64,000 nt of DNA, taken from the NCBI GenBank assembly GCA_964440795.1, contig CAYTTQ010000005.1:5086-69085 (forward strand), in the 5' to 3' direction. The stretch's first letter is position 1; every line of letters begins with the position of its first letter. This stretch comes from C00003060 sp964440795. Lineage in GTDB: Bacteria > Desulfobacterota > Desulfobacteria > Desulfobacterales > C00003060. The position numbers and the translations under genes are program-made. The notes under the pieces were generated by a model. The model was not told the origin of the DNA, ran no database searches, and was given only the letters and a program-made list of their open reading frames with translations. Below, piece by piece: positions 41,040 to 49,950 of this stretch.

Positions 41040-42794
41040 TCACCGGATCGCCATAAACTCACAGGCCAATATACAGGATTTACATTTTATACATTTTTCT
41101 TTGTCGATCTTGGCATACGACTTTTTCTTCCAGGTGACGGCCTCTGCAGGACACACGTGGGCACACCGCCCACACTTCGTGCACTTGGTTTCATCCACCT
41201 CAAAGTGTAACAAGGCCGTACAGACATGCGCTGGGCATTCCCGTTGCTCAACATGGGCTTCATATTCATCCCCAAAGTACCTGAGCGTGGTGAGCACTGG
41301 ATTGGGAGCCGTGTTTCCCAGACCGCAAAGGGAGGTATTCTTTATCGTCTCGGACATGCTTTGGAGAAAACCGATGTGTTCTGTTTTACCCCTACCTTCG
41401 GTAATTTCCGTCAACACCTCGTGAAGTCTTTTGAGGCCGACGCGACAAGGAACACACTTACCGCACGACTCCTCCACCGTGAAGTTAAGGAAGTATCGGG
41501 CCACATCCACCATACACGTCTTGGCATCCACCACAATAATGCCGCCCGAACCCATGATCGCCCCGGTTTCATTAATCGATTGATAGTCGATGGGCAGATC
41601 ATGAAGGTCGGCGGGAATACATCCGCCGGAGGGCCCGCCCATTTGCACCGCCTTTACCCCCGCTCGCTTGTTTAGAGGGCCACCCCCGGGACCGAATACA
41701 AGGTCATGGATAGAGGTTCCCATTGGAACTTCCACCAGGCCCGTATTTTTGATCTTCCCCGCCAAGGCAAACACCTTGGTCCCCTTTGATTTTTCGGTAC
41801 CGATGCCGGCGAACCATCCGGCCCCTCGGGTAACGATATGCCTGACATTGGCCAGGGTTTCAACATTGTTGATGTTTGTCGGCTTGCCGTACAAGCCCTT
41901 CTGAGCCGGAAAGGGTGGCCGTACCCGGGGCATGCCCCGCTGGCCCTCAATCGAGGCCATCAGGGCCGTTTCCTCCCCGCAAACAAAGGCACCGGCGCCC
42001 TGAACGATCGACACCTCAAAAGAAAAGTCCGTTCCCAGAATATTCGCGCCGAGCAAGCCCTCGTGTCTGGCTTGATCGATGGCAATGTTAAGGCGCTTCA
42101 CCGCTAAGGGGTACTCCGCCCGACAGTAGATATATCCCTCCGAAGAGCCCATGGCATAGGCACCGATGGCCATCCCCTCCAATACTGCATGAGGGTCGCC
42201 TTCCAGGACGCTCCTGTCCATAAATGCGCCCGGATCGCCTTCGTCGGCGTTACAAATCATATATTTAATGTCTCCCGGTGCCGCCCTGGCAAACTGCCAC
42301 TTCAACCCCGTACTAAACCCGGCGCCACCCCGGCCGCCGAGGCCTGAATCCTTCACTTGCGCTATTACTTCATCAGGCGTCATCTCTAGGGCCTTAACCA
42401 GGGCCTCATAGCCACCGACCGCCCGGTATTGGTCTATACGCTCCGGATCAATCTCTCCACAGTTGGCGAGGACCACCCGCATTTGTCCCTCAAAAAACCG
42501 TTCATAATCCTTACCGGCCAGCCGATTGTCGACACACACCCCGTCTCGAAGATGCTGTGTCACAATAGTGGAAACATCCTCGGCGGTTACGTATTCATAG
42601 GTCACCCGTTGGTCATCTTCAAATACGATATCGACGAGGACGTCCCTGAAAAGGCCTCTGTCCCCCACCCTAACCACCTCATAATCGCTCGTCAGGCCCT
42701 GGTGGATCAGTTCCCTTTCAAATGCTTCCGCCACATCAAGCGCGCCGGCGGAAATCCCACTGGAACCCGTACAGATCAAAATCCTGTTCGCCAT
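41040..42794 (-). CDS. nuoF: NuoF/HydB-type NADH-binding subunit with C-terminal ferredoxin domain
   Basis: A 584-residue flavoprotein. The NADH/FMN core has GLGGRGGAGFSTGLKW and CNADEGDPGAFMDR, then the SLBB domain and the N3-type cluster motif ESCGKCVPCRVG with a later SLCGLG. Two [4Fe-4S] motifs end the chain (CTKCGRCAHVCPAEAV, CIKCKSCILACEF). The N-terminal 100 residues have the shape of the thioredoxin-like domain of HydB, but only Cys8 of its four cluster ligands remains (VGDRGLFRDV replaces the second Cys pair), so that [2Fe-2S] centre is probably absent. It lies 37 bases after nuoE. Confidence 0.93.
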   Translation of the reverse strand: MANRILICTGSSGISAGALDVAEAFERELIHQGLTSDYEVVRVGDRGLFRDVLVDIVFEDDQRVTYEYVTAEDVSTIVTQHLRDGVCVDNRLAGKDYERFFEGQMRVVLANCGEIDPERIDQYRAVGGYEALVKALEMTPDEVIAQVKDSGLGGRGGAGFSTGLKWQFARAAPGDIKYMICNADEGDPGAFMDRSVLEGDPHAVLEGMAIGAYAMGSSEGYIYCRAEYPLAVKRLNIAIDQARHEGLLGANILGTDFSFEVSIVQGAGAFVCGEETALMASIEGQRGMPRVRPPFPAQKGLYGKPTNINNVETLANVRHIVTRGAGWFAGIGTEKSKGTKVFALAGKIKNTGLVEVPMGTSIHDLVFGPGGGPLNKRAGVKAVQMGGPSGGCIPADLHDLPIDYQSINETGAIMGSGGIIVVDAKTCMVDVARYFLNFTVEESCGKCVPCRVGLKRLHEVLTEITEGRGKTEHIGFLQSMSETIKNTSLCGLGNTAPNPVLTTLRYFGDEYEAHVEQRECPAHVCTALLHFEVDETKCTKCGRCAHVCPAEAVTWKKKSYAKIDKEKCIKCKSCILACEFMAIR

Positions 42795-42831
42795 TCACAT
42801 ATCCTCTTTCAATTGCGTATTTCCGTCGCAA

Positions 42832-43302
42832 TCATTCCTTGCACCGGCATTCCTCTACCAGCACTTTGCTTTTGGCAATCGAAGACTTTCCGTAAAGCTT
42901 GTCATCGATATTGATCACCGGGGCCATGCCACAACATCCCAAACAAGCCACCGTTTCCAGAGTGAACATCCCGTCATGTGTTGTTTCGCCTACCGAAACG
43001 TCGAGCGTGGTCTTAAGTTGTTCCAGGATCTCCCGACCACCCATTATATAGCACGCCGTCCCTTGACAGGCCCGGATCGTATGTTTTCCCCGTGGTGTGA
43101 GATAAAACTGCGAATAGAAGGTGAGGACACCGTACGTGTCAACGGCGGGAATCCCGAATTCTTCGTAGATCAATTCCACCACCCCGGGGGGAACGTAGCC
43201 GAAGGTTTCCTGGATGTCCTGTAATAGGGGAATTAGGATTCCTTTCTTGTTCCTGTAAAAATCGAGTACCGGCCTAAGCTGAGAAAGATCTATGTCCGCC
43301 AT
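42832..43302 (-). CDS. nuoE: NuoE/HydC-type [2Fe-2S] subunit
   Basis: A 156-residue protein of the 24-kDa Complex I subunit family. The thioredoxin-like [2Fe-2S] ligands are intact: CQGTAC and, further on, CLGCC. The N-terminal helical part (LIPLLQDIQETFGYVPPGVV) is typical. AAGGAG lies seven bases before the ATG. It is the first gene of the NuoE-NuoF-NuoG/GltD operon; no sigma-54 or clear sigma-70 box was found in the 175 bases before it. It passes electrons from the FMN of NuoF. Confidence 0.94.
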   Translation of the reverse strand: MADIDLSQLRPVLDFYRNKKGILIPLLQDIQETFGYVPPGVVELIYEEFGIPAVDTYGVLTFYSQFYLTPRGKHTIRACQGTACYIMGGREILEQLKTTLDVSVGETTHDGMFTLETVACLGCCGMAPVINIDDKLYGKSSIAKSKVLVEECRCKE

Positions 43303-43477
43303 GTCACGCTCCTTACCAAACGTTGCCCCCCCGAATAGAGGGATATTTCTTAATCCATATCACTATCTTTCCTTCAGGTCCAGGCCTTCGATTCTTGGAA
43401 CGCCTGTTCCGGCCGGCAGTGGTCGTTTTTCCGCTCTTGGCTTACACCTTATCAAAGCTCACCCGGGAGCATCGCAT

Positions 43478-44890
43478 CTACCCCTTACCCCGCATCATGG
43501 CCAAGACCGCACCGATGATCGCCACCCCCGCGGCGGCTACCAGGGACAACCTGAACGCCGACATGAACGCCGGTTCCAAAGAATCCGTGTAACTCCGGAA
43601 GGTCTCCCCACCAGTGAGACGGGAAAAGGTACTATTGAAAATGGCCCCGGCTTGGGCTACGCCGATCACCATACCCAGATTACGAGCCATGGCCACCGTG
43701 GCCGCGGCGGTCCCACGTCGGGCTACCGGTACGGCCGTCATGGCCGCAGAGCTGTTCGGTGGTAAAAAGACCGCCGTTCCGATTCCGATCAATGCCAAAC
43801 GCCAAAGAATTTGCGTGATCGACGCCGAAGCGGCGAGTCCCGATAGGGCAAAAAGCCCCGCAGCCAAAAATATCATCCCCACCGTGCAAAGGGACCTGGA
43901 TCCCAGAAAGTCATAGATCCATCCTGAAAGGGGGGAAAGAAAGAAAAGAAAGACAAACGGGGTCACCATGATCATTCCCACCGTGTCTACGCCGAACCCG
44001 CACGGATGAACCAGATAAAAAGGCATGAGGAATACCACGGCAAAAAGGGTAATAAACAGCATCACGGCACTCATGACCGGAAACGTAAACAAACGAATGG
44101 TGAACAGGGAAAGGTCCATGACGGGACAGGGAATCCGCTTTTCCGCATGTATAAAAACCCCCAACGAGACGATCCCTATAACCGCCAGGGCAAGGGTCCG
44201 AAGGGATGCATACCCCCAGGAATATCCATGACTGAGGCAAACCAGCAAAGCGGCGAGAGAAAACACCAGCAACAATGCCCCGACCCAATCAAACCTTTCT
44301 TCAACACCTTGATCAGCGTGGCCTCCCCGAAGAAGCCTGGAGATAACCAAGGCGGACACCAGTCCGATGGGGACATTGACATAGAAGATAACCGGCCAGG
44401 GAAACAGATGCAACAACACCCCACCCAAGGCGGGACCCGCCGTTAACCCGGCGGCGACAACGGTGCCCACCATACCGAGCGCCTTGCCACGTTGCGAGGC
44501 CGGAAAGGTATCCACGATCAAGGCCGGCGTGCATGCCATGATCATGGAAGCACCCACACCCTGCACGAGGCGAAAAGCAATGAGCCAAGGCGCGCTTTGA
44601 GCAAGGCCGCAAAGCAGAGAAGCAATGGAAAAAACGATCAATCCCCGGCTATACACCCACCTCCTACCTCGGATATCACTCAGTCTCCCAAAATTGAGGA
44701 GAAGGGAGGAAACGGTCAGCAAGTAGATCACCACCACCCATTCCATTGTCGATAAAGGCACATTGAAGTCTTCCATGATGGTCGGCAGGGCCACGTTGAC
44801 GATACTGCTGTCTAAAGTGGACATAAAGATGCCGATGGCCACAAAACAAAAGACCAGCCATTTGCTCGGTTGTCTTAAGTCGTTTTCCAT
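43478..44890 (-). CDS. MFS drug-type exporter, DHA2 family
   Basis: A proton-antiport exporter of about 470 residues with 14 predicted helices, like EmrB/QacA. Family motifs include LDSSIVNVALPTIMEDF in helix 1, the loop motif NFGRLSDIRGRRWVY and RLVQGVGASMIMACTPALI. The start is uncertain: ATG at 44890 gives the usual short N-terminus, while ATG at 44941 adds 17 residues; neither has a good ribosome site. It is divergent from the truncated pyrE. The substrate cannot be told. Confidence 0.88.
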   Translation of the reverse strand: MENDLRQPSKWLVFCFVAIGIFMSTLDSSIVNVALPTIMEDFNVPLSTMEWVVVIYLLTVSSLLLNFGRLSDIRGRRWVYSRGLIVFSIASLLCGLAQSAPWLIAFRLVQGVGASMIMACTPALIVDTFPASQRGKALGMVGTVVAAGLTAGPALGGVLLHLFPWPVIFYVNVPIGLVSALVISRLLRGGHADQGVEERFDWVGALLLVFSLAALLVCLSHGYSWGYASLRTLALAVIGIVSLGVFIHAEKRIPCPVMDLSLFTIRLFTFPVMSAVMLFITLFAVVFLMPFYLVHPCGFGVDTVGMIMVTPFVFLFFLSPLSGWIYDFLGSRSLCTVGMIFLAAGLFALSGLAASASITQILWRLALIGIGTAVFLPPNSSAAMTAVPVARRGTAAATVAMARNLGMVIGVAQAGAIFNSTFSRLTGGETFRSYTDSLEPAFMSAFRLSLVAAAGVAIIGAVLAMMRGKG

Positions 44891-44968
44891 AAATGAAGTC
44901 CGGTCTGCAAATATATCCAGAACCTCATAACACAATGCCATAAGCGGATAAAGGGCATCGCCGGGGTA

Positions 44969-44997
44969 TTGTCAGGAAACTCCCGGCGTGTTATCAT
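44969..44997 (+). promoter_or_regulatory. Promoter of the pyrE fragment and J-domain gene
   Basis: TTGTCA (44969-44974) and TATCAT (44992-44997, five of six) are 17 bases apart, with TG one base before the -10 box. The start codon of the pyrE fragment lies 49 bases further on. Confidence 0.6.
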
Positions 44998-45045
44998 GTG
45001 GGCGCAGTCATTCAGTGAAATATCCCCAGAGCTTACGAGGTAGCC

Positions 45046-45321
45046 ATGAAGACCCGGTTGATTGAAATGCTTTGCCCCAAGTCGTTTATGCACGATGAGA
45101 AACCGATATACACGCTGGCCTCCGGCCGCCGGAGCCAATATTATATCAATTGCAAGCCCACGACGTTACATCCCAAAGGCATGTTTCTGGTGGGACACCT
45201 GGTACTGGAGCGCATTAAGGATCCCCATGTGGAAGGCGTCGGTGGCCTTACTTTCGGCGCCGATCCGGTGGCCATGGCAACCGCCTTTGCCTCCTACCTG
45301 GAGAAAAGTGGACGAATATAG
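45046..45321 (+). pseudogene. pyrE: Truncated orotate phosphoribosyltransferase
   Basis: A 91-residue frame matching the first half of PyrE: MKTRLIEMLCPKSF, YTLASGRRSQYYINCKPTTL and GVGGLTFGADPVAMATAFAS. A full enzyme has about 180-210 residues, and the PRPP-binding motif and catalytic loop are missing, so it cannot be active alone. The sequence breaks after SYLEKSGRI at a TAG stop, and the next gene starts two bases later in another frame. Promoter and ribosome site (GAGG) are intact. It may be a genuine pseudogene or a short domain kept for another use. Confidence 0.8.
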
Positions 45322-45322
45322 C

Positions 45323-46075
45323 GTGAAAGAAGACGGTATCAAACAGGCCGCTCGAAACGACCTGCCGGCGGTACAAAACCATATGGGTGGACGCATCTGT
45401 CTCGCCTGTGGGTGTACCCCCCTGCCCAAGCGAAGGCGGCGGTATTGTAGTGATAAATGCAAACAGCGCCTCGATTTTGCACTTTACATCTGCACAGGGC
45501 TCTTACAGGCCTTGCGTTGCCGATATGCCGCTTTTTCCTACACGTCAAGCATCCTGATTTTGGATGTATTGCCCGTCGGCTCGGAGGTCATCTCCCGGTT
45601 TGTATGGCAACGAAACGGGGCGGGCAAAGTGGCCGACGAACTGCTGCAAATGGTTGATCATGCCGGTCGACAATGGTACCGGAAGGAAAGTGAAACCGGT
45701 TCGAGTTGGTGGGCGTCACAACATCTGCTGGATGAAACTCTTCGCAAAGACATCCCCGTGAACACGGTCGTTCCTGTCTCCAAAAAGAGGCCCCAACTCA
45801 ACGAGGCTCAGACACGGGCCCTGAAGCTTTTAAAACTGACCAAGGAACAGATTTTGTCCGGTAACGGGGTGGAGTCACTGAAATCGGCATACAGAAAAAA
45901 AGCCAAACAACACCATCCGGACAAAGGCGGTATGCGCAGCCGTTTCGTCCGTATCAACGAGGCCCATGCCCAACTCTTGAACTGGGCCAAAAACCCAAAA
46001 TTCTCTTCCAAGGCGGCCCTCTACAACAGCTGGTGTTACGATGCCGCCAAAGCACGCTGGGTGCCGCCGGCCTAA
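45323..46075 (+). CDS. Zinc-finger and J-domain protein of unknown function
   Basis: About 250 residues from a GTG start. Near the N-terminus is a probable zinc finger, CLACGCTPLPKRRRRYCSDKC; the middle (about 60-140) is a conserved-looking alpha/beta segment that I do not recognise; the C-terminal part has a DnaJ-like domain with SAYRKKAKQHHPDKGGMRS, keeping the HPD motif that stimulates Hsp70 ATPase. It is not DnaJ or CbpA, as the J domain is at the wrong end. It begins two bases after the truncated pyrE and shares its promoter. Confidence 0.75.
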   Translation: MKEDGIKQAARNDLPAVQNHMGGRICLACGCTPLPKRRRRYCSDKCKQRLDFALYICTGLLQALRCRYAAFSYTSSILILDVLPVGSEVISRFVWQRNGAGKVADELLQMVDHAGRQWYRKESETGSSWWASQHLLDETLRKDIPVNTVVPVSKKRPQLNEAQTRALKLLKLTKEQILSGNGVESLKSAYRKKAKQHHPDKGGMRSRFVRINEAHAQLLNWAKNPKFSSKAALYNSWCYDAAKARWVPPA

Positions 46076-46428
46076 AGGCTCGCGGAAAGGGCGTCTTCGC
46101 CTGTGTTTGTTGGGACCAACATGGACATTGGCTGACCGAGCCTTCCCATGACTCACCGCAACCATGAGGTACTCTACCCAACGGCGTCGATGTCAACGTG
46201 TTGACAAATCAGGAGCATATAGACCATTTACCCGGCCCGCCACCGGGAACCCCGCCGCCCCCTAAACACTCAACTGATTGATGTTGCTAGATAAATATAA
46301 CTGTAGCCATTAATGGCATGCTTCATGCATTAAAGATGCGACAGTCAGGGGCAGGGGCAACAAACCCCATGATTTATTCGATAATTCGAATCGAGTCCCC
46401 GCACAGAGAGTCACGGGCAGCATGAACA
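46076..46428. other. Intergenic region before the 714-residue signalling gene
   Basis: About 350 bases with no credible gene. It contains an AT-rich stretch (AGATAAATATAACT near 46290) and an imperfect palindrome at 46310-46333, TTAATGGCATG-CTT-CATGCATTAA, which could be an operator for the downstream gene. No clear -35/-10 pair was found. Confidence 0.4.
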
Positions 46429-48573
46429 ATGAATAGACCAATGATTACCACTGACAACATACAAAATGCCGACAACGAATACGCTCAGAGCATTCTACGG
46501 GCGTCTGTCGAACCCGGTTTTACCGAACTGAAAGCCGCTCTGACCGAGGTGTGTGACGCGTTAATGGCAATTTCATCGGGGAACCCGGCCTGCCGTGTTT
46601 CGGAAAAAGGTGACGCGGAACCGATCAGGACATTAAAACGGGCGGTGAATGAAACAGCCGAGGGTTGCGGTCAAATGGTTGAAATGGCCCATGAGTTCGC
46701 CATCGGCATGGCCGAACTCTTTGATGTCTTCAATCGGGTGGCCGCAGGCGATCTCACCGCACGAATGCAAGGCCACTCGGACATGGAGCTGATGAATCTG
46801 CTAAAAGAACGGTCCAATCAGATGATTCACAGCGTTTCTACCGAGATTGAGCGGCGCAAAGAGGCACAAGAGGCGCTGGGCGGCCTCCACAAAGAATTGG
46901 AAGACCGAGTCAAACAACGAACCGCACAGTTGTCCAGAGCCAACAAAAAGTTGAGAAGTCAAGTCAGGGAACGCAGACAGACCGTAGATGAGCTGCGCCT
47001 GGCCAACCGGAAGATCGTAGAACAGCAACGGGCCGTGGTTCAGGGAGAAAAGCTCGATGTACTGGTTCAGATGGCCGGAGCTACCGCACATGAATTGAAT
47101 CAACCGCTGACGGTTCTATTGGCCAACATTGATCTTCTCAACAAGCACTTGAACGACCCAAAAAGATTTTCAGAATACGTCTCCCGGATAGAAAGTGCGG
47201 GAACCCGCATTGCCGACATTGTCAAAAAGGTGGGCAACATTCGTCATAACGATGTTCGCCCCTATGTGGGCCGTACGGCGGTCATTGACCTGGATCAAAA
47301 AATCAAAGTCCTGTTGGTGGAAAGCCCGGCAAATTACCTTCAGAAACTCAACGGTATCTTGCAAGACAATGCACAAATCGATGTCACTCGGGTGGCAAGC
47401 ATTGAGGAGGCGGGAAAACGGGTGGAGTCCGACTCTTTCGACGTCATCTTTTCCACCCATATCATTGATGATGGGAATTCCTTTTCCCTGATGGAATACC
47501 TGCAAGAAAGGCGGGTGGAAACACCGGTGGTGGTATTTACGCAACGAGCAAATGAGGTCATCGCTTCACAGGTCATCCGGGCCGGCGCTTGCGATTCCAT
47601 GCCTGTCGACCAAGTCGATGCGGAAACCGTCTACCTGGCTATCGGCGGGGCTCTGGAAAAGGCCCGATTGAAGAGACAAACCAAAATGATTGCCCAGAGA
47701 ATCGGCCTCTTGACAACCAGAGACCAACTGACCGGCCTTTTGACCCGCCCGCGTTTCATGGAAATGCTGGGACACCGGATCGCCGTTCATCAAAAAGGCA
47801 GTGGGAATTTGGCTCTCCTCATTGCCGACATCGACGGCCTGAAAGACATTAACGACCGATATGGGTATGGTGCCGGCAATGCCGTGTTACGCGACGTGGC
47901 CGGCATATTGTCGGAATCTATCGAAGAGGGAGACTTGACTTGTCGCTACGGTGGCCAAGAATTCACGGCTCTTTTGCGAAATACCAGCCCGAAAAAGACT
48001 CGTTCCATATGCGAAAGATTTAAAAACCGCGTAGAACAAGAAAAGTTCCGGGCCCGCACATCCGAGATTTCTGCGACGGTGAGCATCGGCTATGCAAATT
48101 ATCACCAGTTAACCCGAGCGTCAGCCGCCGAATTCGTGGAAAAGGCTTGTCAGGCATTGGCCCGCGCCAAGGATAATGGAAAAAATCGCCTGATGGCCTA
48201 TTCCCACCACCTGCCGTGGCAGGCACCCCGGCTGGGACGACTCTTGGTATCAGAAGGTATCGTAACGGAAAGACAACTCGACAAAGCCTTGTCCGAGCAA
48301 AAACGTCGGTTTGGAGAAACGCTCGTTAACGGCGGGCGCATCGAGCCGGACCAACTCGAAGAGGCCCTGAAAGTCCAAAATCAGACTTCCGAGAAGCTCG
48401 GACAAATCCTCAAACGTCTGGGACACATCACTACCGGCGATATCATGTGGGCCGTAAACACCATGAAACGAAAGCTCGGCGCCATCATGCAAGAAAATGG
48501 GTTTCTCACCCACTATGAACTCCATCAGGCGCTGGCCATGCAGCAATATCGCCCCCGATGGACCTCGTCATAA
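46429..48573 (+). CDS. Multidomain signalling protein: HAMP-like, DHp without ATPase, pseudo-receiver, GGQEF, MshEN repeats
   Basis: A 714-residue cytoplasmic protein with an uncommon order of parts. Residues 35-135 are HAMP-like (AISSGNPACRVSE, then FNRVAAGDLTARM); 135-205 are coiled coil; 208-275 form a DHp domain with phospho-His221 in ATAHELNQPLTVLLANIDLL, but no ATPase domain follows. Residues 290-410 look like a receiver without its phospho-Asp (VIFSTHIID) or Lys. Residues 424-590 are a diguanylate-cyclase fold whose active motif reads RYGGQEF, so catalysis is doubtful. Residues 600-710 hold four 25-residue MshEN-type repeats (RLGRLLVSEG, RFGETLVNGG, KLGQILKRLG, KLGAIMQENG), known cyclic-di-GMP binders. 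It probably acts as a phospho-relay or cyclic-di-GMP effector. Confidence 0.85.
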   Translation: MNRPMITTDNIQNADNEYAQSILRASVEPGFTELKAALTEVCDALMAISSGNPACRVSEKGDAEPIRTLKRAVNETAEGCGQMVEMAHEFAIGMAELFDVFNRVAAGDLTARMQGHSDMELMNLLKERSNQMIHSVSTEIERRKEAQEALGGLHKELEDRVKQRTAQLSRANKKLRSQVRERRQTVDELRLANRKIVEQQRAVVQGEKLDVLVQMAGATAHELNQPLTVLLANIDLLNKHLNDPKRFSEYVSRIESAGTRIADIVKKVGNIRHNDVRPYVGRTAVIDLDQKIKVLLVESPANYLQKLNGILQDNAQIDVTRVASIEEAGKRVESDSFDVIFSTHIIDDGNSFSLMEYLQERRVETPVVVFTQRANEVIASQVIRAGACDSMPVDQVDAETVYLAIGGALEKARLKRQTKMIAQRIGLLTTRDQLTGLLTRPRFMEMLGHRIAVHQKGSGNLALLIADIDGLKDINDRYGYGAGNAVLRDVAGILSESIEEGDLTCRYGGQEFTALLRNTSPKKTRSICERFKNRVEQEKFRARTSEISATVSIGYANYHQLTRASAAEFVEKACQALARAKDNGKNRLMAYSHHLPWQAPRLGRLLVSEGIVTERQLDKALSEQKRRFGETLVNGGRIEPDQLEEALKVQNQTSEKLGQILKRLGHITTGDIMWAVNTMKRKLGAIMQENGFLTHYELHQALAMQQYRPRWTSS

Positions 48574-48595
48574 GCAAGACTTTTTCAATCGGAAG

Positions 48596-49891
48596 CTAGT
48601 CGTCGAAGTCGCCCCCAGGGCCCTTATCTTTGGAAAGGGCCACGCCCCGTTGTCTGATCTTTTCTTCGGTCCACTCCTCGGCGGGTTCGATTCGACCCAC
48701 CTTATCACCCGGATCGAAGCCCCCTGCTTGAAGAATACGGCCAATGGCTACGTCCGCCGTGTCCTTGGCGTTAAACACGTTGACCAACATCCCATACACG
48801 AAGTCTTCCACCCGTCGGACCATTCGTTCCCGGACTGCATTTTCCTGTCCCAGGAGCTTGTTTTCAAACGGCAGGTTTAGTTTCTTGTAGTCTCCTTTCT
48901 TCCACCCCCGTTCGTTTGCATAGGCGACCATTTCTTGCCACATCTGTTCGGTAACGCCTTCCCCTTCTACCTTTTTGAAGTTTCCTTCCGCGTCGAGACT
49001 TGCGTTTCCATAGTCATTGACCTCGAGGCCCCAGGACAGCATCTGCAATGCTGTGGCCACATTGGCTTTGGTGGTTCGGGTCTTTTCCGCGATCTCTCGG
49101 AGTCGATCCGAACTATTCCCTGAAGTCCCGTGCTGCGCCCCGGATACCGCATACTTTTTGAGGGCTTCGTGGATCTGCCGGGTTAAATCGACCTGAATCC
49201 CCTTGTCACTGGCTTCGATTCCGTGGGTCGTTCCATTATTTAAGGCAATCCAGTTGGGATGAATACCGTTGGCGTTTAACCCTTGAATCAAGAATGTCGC
49301 CTCTTCCGGGGTGGAGAGGCCCTCCTTTCCCTTTATTTCTCCAACCTCTGTTTCCAGACCCGCCCACTTAGGAATACACGGGTTGAGTTCGATGCTTGCA
49401 AGCAAATTGGCGTCATCGGGTAGGTGGGAAGCATCTACGGCAATGGACGTCATTCCCGCCTCGAACAGGGTGGGAATCTCCACCTTAGCGGGCCCGATAT
49501 CGGCTTCCTTCTTGATTCCATAGTGATCGGCATGAATGGCCACGGGGACGGTAATACCCATTTCGTTACAAAAGGCGTCAACTAGTCGGGCAATATTCCA
49601 GTAATTCACCGCACAATACGGATTGGCTCCGCCTTCTGAACGAGCGATTTCCATGATCAAACAGGCATTCGCCTTCTGAGCGGCTCGCAAAGCACCTCGA
49701 ATGACGAATGAATTACGGCCGTTTGCCGCCATGGCAATCGCTTTTCCTTTTTCAATCATGGCCAAATCGATGAACTTGCCACTCACAATCAGCGCCTTCG
49801 AATTGGGAAAAAGATGGGCGATGTTGGGTGGACGGCCTATCTCGAGCGCTCTTTGAAAGTCAGCCGAATACTCTACCTTTTGTGTCACCAT
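48596..49891 (-). CDS. fba: Class II fructose-bisphosphate aldolase-family protein
   Basis: A 431-residue zinc-dependent aldolase-family protein, longer than the 305-360 residues of typical Fba. It has the zinc/catalytic motif VPVAIHADHYGI, the sodium/phosphate region TSIAVDASHLPDD, ETEVGEIKGKEG and the GTSGNSSDRL segment near residue 252. About 60 extra residues at the C-terminus (GGFDPGDKVGRIEP and on) belong to a long subfamily. The ATG at 49891 follows AAGGAGG by seven bases. It converges on the 714-residue gene, with 22 bases between them. The sugar substrate is presumed to be fructose 1,6-bisphosphate. Confidence 0.88.
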   Translation of the reverse strand: MVTQKVEYSADFQRALEIGRPPNIAHLFPNSKALIVSGKFIDLAMIEKGKAIAMAANGRNSFVIRGALRAAQKANACLIMEIARSEGGANPYCAVNYWNIARLVDAFCNEMGITVPVAIHADHYGIKKEADIGPAKVEIPTLFEAGMTSIAVDASHLPDDANLLASIELNPCIPKWAGLETEVGEIKGKEGLSTPEEATFLIQGLNANGIHPNWIALNNGTTHGIEASDKGIQVDLTRQIHEALKKYAVSGAQHGTSGNSSDRLREIAEKTRTTKANVATALQMLSWGLEVNDYGNASLDAEGNFKKVEGEGVTEQMWQEMVAYANERGWKKGDYKKLNLPFENKLLGQENAVRERMVRRVEDFVYGMLVNVFNAKDTADVAIGRILQAGGFDPGDKVGRIEPAEEWTEEKIRQRGVALSKDKGPGGDFDD

Positions 49892-49917
49892 AACCAAACC
49901 TCCTTTTCCAGTCCCAC

Positions 49918-49945
49918 ATCACAGGGTGCACTCGCAACAAGTCAA
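49918..49945 (-). promoter_or_regulatory. Possible promoter of the aldolase gene
   Basis: On the minus strand TTGACT (49945-49940) and TGTGAT (49923-49918) are 16 bases apart. The start codon lies 27 bases beyond. The match is modest. Confidence 0.35.
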
Positions 49946-49950
49946 GCGGA

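Noticed and set aside
45046..46075. Frameshifted full-length pyrE continuing into the next frame
   Set aside because: The downstream frame shows a zinc finger and a J domain, with no PRPP-binding motif, so a single frameshift does not restore PyrE.
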